Assembly (NCBI RefSeq): GCF_027563465.1
Contig: NZ_JAPFQA010000006.1
Span: forward strand, 186,001 to 250,000
Length of the DNA: 64,000 nt
Reading direction: 5' to 3'
From: Mesorhizobium qingshengii
Lineage (GTDB): Bacteria > Pseudomonadota > Alphaproteobacteria > Rhizobiales > Rhizobiaceae
The notes below the pieces were generated by a model. The model was given only the letters and a program-made list of their open reading frames with translations. It made no database searches and was not told the origin of the DNA. Shown here piece by piece: positions 27,311 to 35,027 of this stretch (the stretch's first letter is position 1; every line of letters begins with the position of its first letter). The translations under genes and the position numbers were made by a program.

Positions 27311-28675
27311 ATGCCTGTCGAACTCGTCGAAAAGAAAATGCAGGGTGCGCTGCCGGTCCACCTGGTCGCCAGGGACGGTCTGGAGACCGCCGGTCTGGCG
27401 CCATCCGCCGTCGCCTGGGCCAAGGCGAATGGCTTTTCAGGCGAGGTGGGCAGGACGTTGGTCATACCCGGTGAAAATGGGGCGCTCGGCGGTGCCTTGT
27501 TCGGTGTCGGTGAGGGCGAGGGTGCACTCGCTCTCGGCGCTCTGTCGAAAGCCCTGCCGGAAGGCGACTGGCATTTCGCTTCGGCACCGGCCGAGCCGGA
27601 ACTCGCGGCAATCGCGTTGGCGCTCGGCGGCTATGTCTTTACCCGATACGGCAAGAAGCCTGGCAAGGCGCTGCGTTTCGAGCTGCCGGCCGGGGTCGAT
27701 GCGGGGCGTGTTCGCCGCATCGCCGACGGCGTCTTCCTGACGCGCGATCTGGTCAACACACCGACCAGCGACATGGGGCCGGAGGATCTGGAGAAGGCGG
27801 TGCGGACCCTGGCCGGAGCCCACAAGGCCGATGTCTCCGTGATCAAGGGCGACGATCTGCTCAAGCAGAATTTCCCGATGATCCATGCCGTCGGCCGTGC
27901 ATCCGCCGGCGCGCCGCGCCTGATCGACATGAGATGGGGGCCGCGAAGCGCGCCGAAGGTGACGCTGGTCGGCAAGGGCGTCTGCTTCGACACTGGCGGT
28001 CTCGACATCAAGCCGTCCTCCGGCATGCTGTTGATGAAGAAGGACATGGGCGGTGCCGCCAATGTGCTCGGTCTGGCTTCGATGATCATGGCCGCCGGGC
28101 TGAACGTGCGGCTGCGCGTGCTCATTCCCGCGGTCGAGAATTCGATCGCCGGCAACGCCTTCCGGCCCGGCGACGTGCTGACGAGCCGCAAGGGCATCAC
28201 CGTCGAGATCGGCAATACGGACGCCGAGGGGCGGCTGGTGCTGGCGGACGCCCTGGCGCTGGCCGACGAGGAGGAACCGCAACTGCTGGTCGACATGGCG
28301 ACGCTGACCGGAGCTGCCCGTGTCGCGCTAGGCCCCGACCTGCCGCCGTTCTACACTGGTGATGAGGCGCTGGCCTCGGAACTGGCCTTGGCATCGCTGA
28401 CGGTCGAGGATCCGCTGTGGCGCATGCCGCTGTGGCGGCCCTACGACGCGAAACTGTCGTCGAGGATCGCCGACATCAACAATGTCACCACGGATGGTTT
28501 CGCCGGCTCGATCACCGCGGCGCTGTTCCTCAAGCGCTTTGTCGAGAAGACCACGAGTTGGGCGCATTTCGACATCTTCGCCTGGAACCCCGCCGATCGT
28601 TCGCATGGCCCCGCCGGCGGCGAGGCGCAGGGCATTCGCACATTGGAGCGGATCATCTCGACACGCTTTGGCTGA
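27311..28675 (+). CDS. pepA: Leucyl aminopeptidase (M17 family)
   Basis: Dizinc (or manganese) cytoplasmic aminopeptidase that removes N-terminal residues from peptides. The 454 residues show the catalytic-domain motifs VGKGVCFDTGGLDIKPS (metal-ligand Lys and Asp) and the M17 signature NTDAEGRLVLADAL. It is followed by a MarR-type regulator and an NlpC/P60 gene on the same strand. Confidence 0.94.
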   Translation: MPVELVEKKMQGALPVHLVARDGLETAGLAPSAVAWAKANGFSGEVGRTLVIPGENGALGGALFGVGEGEGALALGALSKALPEGDWHFASAPAEPELAAIALALGGYVFTRYGKKPGKALRFELPAGVDAGRVRRIADGVFLTRDLVNTPTSDMGPEDLEKAVRTLAGAHKADVSVIKGDDLLKQNFPMIHAVGRASAGAPRLIDMRWGPRSAPKVTLVGKGVCFDTGGLDIKPSSGMLLMKKDMGGAANVLGLASMIMAAGLNVRLRVLIPAVENSIAGNAFRPGDVLTSRKGITVEIGNTDAEGRLVLADALALADEEEPQLLVDMATLTGAARVALGPDLPPFYTGDEALASELALASLTVEDPLWRMPLWRPYDAKLSSRIADINNVTTDGFAGSITAALFLKRFVEKTTSWAHFDIFAWNPADRSHGPAGGEAQGIRTLERIISTRFG

Positions 28676-28740
28676 GGTTTCCGCCGTTTTAAAGTCATGA
28701 CTGAAACGGAACCGAAACAATTTGCCGTCATGCTGGCGCG

Positions 28741-29091
28741 ATGTCGATTGCGATGCGCCCGAGCCAGGCCTTGCGACTGTGGCAGCAAGTGATGCTGTCG
28801 CAGGTGCGCGAGGACGCGCCCGATCTGACCATGCGCCAGACGGCGATCCTGTTCACCATCTATCTCGATCCGCCGCCGCACACGGTGCGCGGGCTCGCCG
28901 CTCGCCTCAATGTCACCAAGCCGGTGATCACCCGCGCGCTCGATACGATGGGCGCATTGAAACTGGTGTCGCGCCATCGCGACGAGCTCGACAAGCGCAA
29001 TGTTCTGATCAAGCGCACCGTCGAGGGCGCGCTCTTTGTCGAGCGCTTCGGCGATGGTATCATCGCCAAGGCCCACGAACTGCCGATTTGA
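28741..29091 (+). CDS. MarR-family winged-helix regulator
   Basis: Small transcription factor of 116 residues. The winged helix spans about 25-105: LTMRQTAILFTIYL, HTVRGLAARLNVTKPVITRALDTM (recognition helix about 57-72), then the wing VSRHRDELDKRNVLIKRT. It is shorter than typical MarR proteins because the C-terminal dimer helix is reduced. Its stop codon overlaps or nearly overlaps the following gene. Starts at 28741 or 28753 cannot be separated. Confidence 0.82.
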   Translation: MSIAMRPSQALRLWQQVMLSQVREDAPDLTMRQTAILFTIYLDPPPHTVRGLAARLNVTKPVITRALDTMGALKLVSRHRDELDKRNVLIKRTVEGALFVERFGDGIIAKAHELPI

Positions 29092-29135
29092 GCGAATTTT
29101 CCATTCTAACAGTTGTCCATAACAGAGTTGCCGAT

Positions 29136-29996
29136 TTGACCGCCAGGGATGCACGCCTTCACGCCTTCCGTTCCGATCTTGCCGATGCACGGCTGAGGGG
29201 CGAGGTTGTCGCCGACCGCTTCGTCGCCGGTCGCCCGGCGCGGATCACCGCATCCGTGGCCGATATGCGCAAGGCGCCGCGACCGGATGCCGGCGTCAAC
29301 ACGCAACTCCTGTTCGGCGACGATGTCCTCGTCTTCGAGGTCTCCGAGGGCTGGGCCTGGATACAGGCCGAGCGCGATGGTTATGTCGGCTATGTCGCCG
29401 ACACCATGCTGGGCGGGCGGGACCATGCACCCACTCACATCGTCTCGGTGCCGCGCACCTTCCTCTATCCAGGTCCGGATCTGCGCTTCCCGATCGCGGG
29501 ACAGCTATCGATGGGATCGACTGTGACGGTGACGGGGTCTGCCGAAACACGCGGCACGCACTATGCCGTTCTGTCTACCGGCGAAGCGCTGATCGCAGGT
29601 CATCTGCGGCCAATCGGCGAAGTTGCTGCTGACTACGTCGCGGTTGCCGAGACGTTTCTTGGAACACCCTATCTGTGGGGTGGCACTTCCGGCTTCGGCA
29701 TCGATTGTTCGGGCCTGGTGCAACTGGCGATGCGGATGGCCGGCAAAAACGTACTGCGCGATTCCGACATGCAGGCGGCGACGCTCGGCGAGCCGCTCGA
29801 GCGGGGCCCTGATTTCTCGGGGCTGCGCCGCGGCGACCTGGTGTTCTGGAAAGGCCATGTCGCTGTCATGACCGACGCCGACGCCATGATCCATGCCAAC
29901 GGCCACACCATGCTGGTGTCACGCGAGGGGCTGAAGGATGCGGTTGCCCGCATCGGCTACCTCTATGGCGGCCCGACCGGGTTTCGGCGGCCGTAG
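29136..29996 (+). CDS. NlpC/P60 family cell-wall hydrolase
   Basis: Peptidoglycan endopeptidase-like protein of about 286 residues. It has two SH3-like regions (about 30-90 and 100-165) and a C-terminal NlpC/P60 domain with the catalytic Cys in FGIDCSGLVQLAM, His in WKGHVAVM and the third residue in MIHANGHTM. No ATG fits; TTG at 29136 matches the family's usual N terminus (RLHAFRSDLADARL soon after), while TTG at 29088 overlaps the marR stop. No signal peptide is evident. Confidence 0.88.
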   Translation: MTARDARLHAFRSDLADARLRGEVVADRFVAGRPARITASVADMRKAPRPDAGVNTQLLFGDDVLVFEVSEGWAWIQAERDGYVGYVADTMLGGRDHAPTHIVSVPRTFLYPGPDLRFPIAGQLSMGSTVTVTGSAETRGTHYAVLSTGEALIAGHLRPIGEVAADYVAVAETFLGTPYLWGGTSGFGIDCSGLVQLAMRMAGKNVLRDSDMQAATLGEPLERGPDFSGLRRGDLVFWKGHVAVMTDADAMIHANGHTMLVSREGLKDAVARIGYLYGGPTGFRRP

Positions 29997-30003
29997 CTTC
30001 TTC

Positions 30004-30031
30004 CTTCTCCCCGTATAGTGACGGGGAGAAG
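30004..30031. repeat. CTTCTCCCCGT hairpin repeat
   Basis: Perfect 11-base inverted repeat CTTCTCCCCGT (30004-30014) / ACGGGGAGAAG (30021-30031) with a 6-base loop, just after the NlpC gene. The same hairpin core is familiar as a dispersed repeat in rhizobial genomes. It could also act as a transcript-end hairpin, though no T tract follows. Confidence 0.6.
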
Positions 30032-30102
30032 AGCGCTCTCCTCGATCCCCTTTTGTTCCGATTCTTCTTGGCGATTGACCGCCGTCGCGCTACCTCTGGC
30101 GC

Positions 30103-32622
30103 GTGACAGTTGAGCCGCGCCTTGCCGAACAGAATGCCACTGTGACCCTGCCCGAACCATTCATCAAATGGTTCGGCGAAAAGGGCTGGTCGCCGCGCGC
30201 CCACCAGATCGAGTTGCTGGCGAGGGCTCAGGGCGGGCAATCGGTGTTGCTGATCGCGCCGACCGGCGCCGGCAAGACGCTGGCCGGCTTCCTGCCTTCG
30301 CTGACCGAACTGGCCAATCGGCCAAGGCGAAAACCGGGCCAGGCGCATCGCGGCATCCACACGCTCTATATCTCACCGCTCAAGGCGCTGGCCGTCGACA
30401 TCGAGCGCAATCTCGGCAAGCCGGTGGAAGAGATCGGGCTGCCCGTCACCATCGAGACGCGCACCGGTGACACGCCCGCGCATAAGCGCCAGCGCCAGAA
30501 GTTGGTCCCGCCCGACATTCTGCTCACCACGCCCGAGCAACTGGCGCTGCTGATTGCGGCAGGCGATGCCGGGCGCTTCTTCGAAGACCTGCGCTATGTC
30601 GTTCTCGACGAACTGCACTCGCTGGTGACGTCGAAACGCGGACATCTGCTGGCGCTTGGGTTGGCGAGGCTGCGCGGCTTTGTTCCTGGCCTGCAGACGA
30701 TTGGCTTGTCGGCGACCGTGGCCGAGCCGGACGAATTACGGCGCTGGCTGGTCAGCCAGAATCCACTTGGCGCGATGGCCGGGCTGATCACCGTCGCTGG
30801 CGGCGCCAAGCCCGATATTTCGATCCTCGACTCGCGCGAGCGTGTGCCGTGGTCCGGGCACTCAGCCCGCTATGCCATTCCCGAAATCTACGAGGCGATC
30901 AAACGGCACCGCACGACGATCCTGTTCGTCAACACCCGCAGCCAGGCCGAACTGCTGTTCCAGGAACTGTGGCGGGCGAATGAGGATTCGTTGCCGATCG
31001 CCTTGCACCATGGCTCGCTTGAGGTCGGCCAGCGCCGGCGGGTCGAAAAGGCGATGGGCGAGAACGCTCTGCGCGCCATCGTCGCCACCTCGACGCTCGA
31101 CCTCGGCATCGACTGGGGCGATGTCGATCTGGTCGTGCATGTCGGCGCGCCGAAGGGCGCCAGCCGGCTGGCGCAGCGCATTGGACGCGCCAACCACCGC
31201 ATGGACGAGCCGTCCAAGGCGATCCTCATTCCGGCCAACCGTTTCGAGGTTCTGGAATGCCGGGCCGCGCTCGACGCCAACTATCTCGGGGCGCAGGACA
31301 CGCCACCGCTGATCACCGGCGCACTCGACGTGCTGTCGCAGCATGTGCTCGGCGTCGCCTGCGGTGCGCCTTTCGACGCCGACCGGCTGTTCGAAGAGGT
31401 GCGTGGCGCCGCGCCCTATGCCGGGCTGGAACGCGAGACCTTCGACCGTGTCGTCGATTTCGTCGCCACCGGCGGCTACGCGCTGAAGAACTATGAGCGT
31501 TACGCTCGCATCCGCAAGACCAGGGATGGGCTGTGGCGGGTCTCGCATCCGCGTGTCGCCCAGCAATACCGGCTGAATGTCGGCACCATCGTCGAGATGC
31601 CGGAGCTCAATGTCCGCTATGTCAGGCAGGGCCGTGGCATGGCCGGGCGCGGCGGGCCGGTGCTGGGCAAGGTCGAGGAGTACTTCGCCGAGACGCTGCG
31701 GCCCGGCGACAATTTCCTGTTCGCCGGCAAGGTGCTGCGCTTCGAGGGTATCCGCGAGAACGAATGCGTCGTCTCCAACGGCGTCGGCGCCAACATCATC
31801 GTGCCGTCCTACGCCGGCGGCAAGTTTCCGCTGTCGACCTATCTCGCCGACCAGGTGCGCGGCATGCTGGCCGACAGCGATCGCTGGCAGGCGTTGCCCG
31901 AACAGGTCGCCGACTGGCTGCGGCTGCAGAAGGAGAAGTCGGTGCTGCCGAAGCGCGGCGATCTTCTGGTCGAGACCTTTCCGCGCGGCAACCGCCACTA
32001 CATGGTCGCCTATCCCTTCGAGGGCCGGCTGGCGCACCAGACGCTCGGCATGCTTTTGACGCGGCGGCTGGAACGCGCCAATGCCCGCCCGCTCGGTTTC
32101 GTCGCCACCGACTATTCGCTGGCCGTATGGGCGCTGGACGACATGGCGGCCCTGTTCAAGGCGAAGAAGCCGTCGCTGGCCGCGCTGTTCGACGAGGACA
32201 TGCTCGGCGATGACCTCGAGGCCTGGCTGAACGACAGCTGGATGCTGAAGCGCACCTTCCGGACCTGTGCCGTCATTGCCGGGCTGATCGAGAAGCGCTT
32301 TCCGGGGCAAGAGAAGAGCGGCCGGCAGGTGACGGTGTCGGCCGACCTCATCTATGACGTGCTGCGCAGCCATGAACCGGACCATATCCTGCTGCAGGCG
32401 ACGCGAACCGACGCGTCGGCCGGGTTGCTCGATGTCAGCAGACTTGCCGAGATGCTCTCGCGTGTGCGTGGTCGAATCATGCATAAGCATCTCGACCAGA
32501 TTTCGCCGCTCGCGGTGCCGATCATGCTGGAGATCGGCAAGGAATCGGTGAATGGCGGCGCCAACGAGTCTCTGCTCATGGAAGCCGCGGATCTGGTCGA
32601 GGAGGCCATGGGCCAAAGATGA
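30103..32622 (+). CDS. Ligase-associated DEXH-box helicase (Lhr-like)
   Basis: Superfamily 2 DNA helicase of 839 residues, a typical length for the ligase-associated Lhr group. It shows Walker A LIAPTGAGKTLAGF (about 49-62), the DEXH box VLDELHSLV (about 168-176), motif III LSATVAEP and the C-terminal Lhr domain. The GTG at 30103 is the likely start; a GTG 39 bases later is possible. Followed by pdeM after 13 bases, the known helicase-nuclease pair; the usual partner ligase and exonuclease genes are not here. Confidence 0.9.
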   Translation: MTVEPRLAEQNATVTLPEPFIKWFGEKGWSPRAHQIELLARAQGGQSVLLIAPTGAGKTLAGFLPSLTELANRPRRKPGQAHRGIHTLYISPLKALAVDIERNLGKPVEEIGLPVTIETRTGDTPAHKRQRQKLVPPDILLTTPEQLALLIAAGDAGRFFEDLRYVVLDELHSLVTSKRGHLLALGLARLRGFVPGLQTIGLSATVAEPDELRRWLVSQNPLGAMAGLITVAGGAKPDISILDSRERVPWSGHSARYAIPEIYEAIKRHRTTILFVNTRSQAELLFQELWRANEDSLPIALHHGSLEVGQRRRVEKAMGENALRAIVATSTLDLGIDWGDVDLVVHVGAPKGASRLAQRIGRANHRMDEPSKAILIPANRFEVLECRAALDANYLGAQDTPPLITGALDVLSQHVLGVACGAPFDADRLFEEVRGAAPYAGLERETFDRVVDFVATGGYALKNYERYARIRKTRDGLWRVSHPRVAQQYRLNVGTIVEMPELNVRYVRQGRGMAGRGGPVLGKVEEYFAETLRPGDNFLFAGKVLRFEGIRENECVVSNGVGANIIVPSYAGGKFPLSTYLADQVRGMLADSDRWQALPEQVADWLRLQKEKSVLPKRGDLLVETFPRGNRHYMVAYPFEGRLAHQTLGMLLTRRLERANARPLGFVATDYSLAVWALDDMAALFKAKKPSLAALFDEDMLGDDLEAWLNDSWMLKRTFRTCAVIAGLIEKRFPGQEKSGRQVTVSADLIYDVLRSHEPDHILLQATRTDASAGLLDVSRLAEMLSRVRGRIMHKHLDQISPLAVPIMLEIGKESVNGGANESLLMEAADLVEEAMGQR

Positions 32623-32635
32623 GTCTGGTTTCGAG

Positions 32636-33352
32636 ATGAATTTTTCGCTGGCGCGCACATCGCTGATAGCCCAGGCCGATCTGGTCGGCATCGCCGGCGA
32701 GCGCGCGGTCTGCGACCCGCGCGGCGTGCTCTATTTTCCGGAGTTCAGGCTTCTGGCAGTGTCCGACCTGCATCTGGAAAAAGGTTCGTCGCTGGCGCGG
32801 CGCGGTGCGCTGATCCCGCCCTACGACACCGGCGCGACCTTGCTCAGATTGCAGGCGGTCATATCAGACTACCAGCCGTCGATCGTCATCAGCCTGGGCG
32901 ACAGCTTTCATGATGGTGGTGGCGCCGAGCGCATGCATGCGAGCTTCCGCGAACGGCTGGAAGCGCTGATGGCAGGACGCGACTGGTTCTGGGTCGCCGG
33001 CAATCACGACCCGGAAGCACCGGCCGACCTGCCCGGCGAGACTGTGCGTGAACTTGCCATCGGCTCGCTGCTGTTCCGGCACGAGCCATCGAAGCTGCGC
33101 ATCGAAGGCGAGATTTCAGGCCATCTGCATCCCGGCGCCCGCATCGTGCAGCGCGGCCGTTCGGTGCGGCGGCGCTGCTTTGCCGGTGACGGCGGCCGCA
33201 TGATCATGCCGGCATTCGGTGCCTATACAGGCTCGCTCAACGTGCTCGACCGCGCCTATGCCGGCCTGTTCCGCCTGGACACGCTGATGGCCTATATGCT
33301 CGGCGCCGACCGCATCTTTGCCATCTCCCGCTCGATGCTGCGGCCCGGCTGA
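32636..33352 (+). CDS. pdeM: Ligase-associated endonuclease PdeM
   Basis: Calcineurin-type metallophosphoesterase, 238 residues. The metal-binding motifs are in order: VSDLHLEKG (about 43-51), LGDSFHDGG, WVAGNHDPEA and EISGHLHPGA. The start MNFSLARTSL is favoured by GAGTCTGG...GAG spacing and family length. The position directly after the Lhr-type helicase gene supports the assignment and a DNA-repair role. Confidence 0.9.
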   Translation: MNFSLARTSLIAQADLVGIAGERAVCDPRGVLYFPEFRLLAVSDLHLEKGSSLARRGALIPPYDTGATLLRLQAVISDYQPSIVISLGDSFHDGGGAERMHASFRERLEALMAGRDWFWVAGNHDPEAPADLPGETVRELAIGSLLFRHEPSKLRIEGEISGHLHPGARIVQRGRSVRRRCFAGDGGRMIMPAFGAYTGSLNVLDRAYAGLFRLDTLMAYMLGADRIFAISRSMLRPG

Positions 33353-33354
33353 CC

Positions 33355-34290
33355 TTAACGTCCGTAGTACAGGCTAACCGTGTGCTTCGCCTCGGCGAAG
33401 AACAGCCAGCGTTCGACCAGCATGCCGGAGAGCTGAGCGATCGCGGCAAGAACCGAAAGCACCGCCGCGAAGGGCCACGGCAGGGCGAGGGTGGCGGCAA
33501 GCAGCAGGACGGGCAAGGCGAAGGCCAGAACCTGCGTGATCTGGCGCAGCCGCGCGCTGTGCTTGCGAGCGATGCGGAACCCCATTTCCTTGAGCAGGTA
33601 GTTCTCCTCGGTATGCGGCCATTCCAACGACCGCACCGTGCCGCCCACCAGTCCAGTCGCGGTGTTCGCGTTGGTCGCGATCTCCAGCGCGTCGTTGTAT
33701 CGCCAGGTCGCCAGTTTCCAGCCCCAGCCGAGCAAGGTCAGCAGCATCGAAGCCGCCAGAAGCATTCTCGAACCCAGTGCAAAACCCTGCAGCAGCGCGT
33801 TCAAGAGCACACTGCCGGTCATCGCCGAGAAGATGAGGTAGGCGGGCAAAGTGTAGCGGCTGTGCCATTGGGCAATCGGCTTCAGCGACGCATAGATCAT
33901 GCCCGTGGTGCAGACGGTGACGATCGCGCCAATGGCCGCCAGCAATCCGGCAATGGCCACCCAGCCACCGGTGCGATCGAAGAATACCCAGCCGATGCAG
34001 AACAGTCCTGCCGGCACGAAGGTGGCGACCGAGGCGACGCCTTCGCGGGACAGCCACGAGCTTCGCCACTGCGAGAAGGCGCGCCAGGCGCGTTCGGGCC
34101 TGCCGAGATGACCGGTCGAGGACAACAGCCCGGCGGCGATCAGGCCGAGCGCCAGCCCCATGCCGATGAAGCCCAGCCAGAAATCGGGCGGGATGATCTG
34201 GGCTCCTCCGAGCACACCCAGCAGCGCCAGCAGCCCATAGCCGGCACCGGTGGCGGTGGTGAAGAAGACGACGGAGAAGGCTGGATGCAT
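33355..34290 (-). CDS. soeC: Membrane anchor subunit, SoeC/DmsC-like
   Basis: Quinone-reacting membrane subunit of a molybdenum oxidoreductase. The 311 residues have about eight hydrophobic helices and match the DmsC anchor pattern (HPAFSVVFFTTATGAGYGLL at the N terminus). In SoeABC this subunit passes electrons from sulfite to the quinone pool. It begins 2 bases after the soeB stop codon. The assignment to Soe rather than DMSO or polysulfide reductase rests mainly on subunit A. Confidence 0.82.
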   Translation of the reverse strand: MHPAFSVVFFTTATGAGYGLLALLGVLGGAQIIPPDFWLGFIGMGLALGLIAAGLLSSTGHLGRPERAWRAFSQWRSSWLSREGVASVATFVPAGLFCIGWVFFDRTGGWVAIAGLLAAIGAIVTVCTTGMIYASLKPIAQWHSRYTLPAYLIFSAMTGSVLLNALLQGFALGSRMLLAASMLLTLLGWGWKLATWRYNDALEIATNANTATGLVGGTVRSLEWPHTEENYLLKEMGFRIARKHSARLRQITQVLAFALPVLLLAATLALPWPFAAVLSVLAAIAQLSGMLVERWLFFAEAKHTVSLYYGR

Positions 34291-34292
34291 GG

Positions 34293-35027
34293 TCAGTTCG
34301 AAAGCATGCGGTCGACCCAGCCAAGGAAACCGCCTTCGGCCCGCACCGGCTCCAACGCCTTCGCAGGCACCGATGCGGCACGCCTGGTATGGGCACGCGG
34401 CGGAAGATATTTGTTGGTCGGGTGATAGCCGAGTTCTGGCATCAGGTCGACGCCGCCACGTTCCGCCACCAGTTGCGACACAGCCGACCTGGGATCGCCG
34501 AGATCGCCGAAATGCCGCGCACTGGTCGGGCAGGCGGCGACGCAGGCCGGCACACGGTCTTCCTCGGTCAGATTGTCATTGTAGATGCGGTCGACGCAAA
34601 GTGTGCACTTCTTCATCACCCCGACATCGGTGTCGAATTCGCGCGCCCCATAGGGGCAGGCCCAGCTGCACAATTTGCAGCCGATGCACTTGTCCTCGTC
34701 GATCAGCACGATGCCATCCGAGGCTCGCTTGTAGGAGGCGCCGGTCGGGCAGACGGTGACGCAGGCCGGCGTCTCGCAATGCAGGCAGGAACGCGGGAAA
34801 TTGACCGTGCGCCCGCCCATCTCGGTGGTGTGCTCATAAGCGTGCACGCGGTTGAACCAGACGCCGTCGACAGTGCCGCCATAGGGGTCGATGTCGGTCA
34901 GCGGCGCCATGTGGCCGCCGGTGTTCCATTCCTTGCAGGCGGTGGCGCAGGCCTGGCAGCCAACGCATGTGTCGAGATCGATGACGAGGCCGAGTTTCTT
35001 GCCGCCTTGACTTGGAAGACAGGTCAT
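34293..35027 (-). CDS. soeB: Iron-sulfur subunit, SoeB-like
   Basis: Electron-transfer subunit of 244 residues with four ferredoxin-type clusters: CVGCQACATACKEWN, CLHCETPACVTVCP, CIGCKLCSWACP and CTLCVDRIYN with CVAACPTSA. This matches DmsB/PsrB/SoeB proteins. The ATG overlaps the soeA stop by four bases (ATGA). A longer open frame upstream runs inside soeA and was not used. Confidence 0.87.
   Translation of the reverse strand: MTCLPSQGGKKLGLVIDLDTCVGCQACATACKEWNTGGHMAPLTDIDPYGGTVDGVWFNRVHAYEHTTEMGGRTVNFPRSCLHCETPACVTVCPTGASYKRASDGIVLIDEDKCIGCKLCSWACPYGAREFDTDVGVMKKCTLCVDRIYNDNLTEEDRVPACVAACPTSARHFGDLGDPRSAVSQLVAERGGVDLMPELGYHPTNKYLPPRAHTRRAASVPAKALEPVRAEGGFLGWVDRMLSN

Noticed and set aside
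30862..32691. A 609-residue minus-strand open frame
   Set aside because: Antisense shadow of the Lhr-type helicase.
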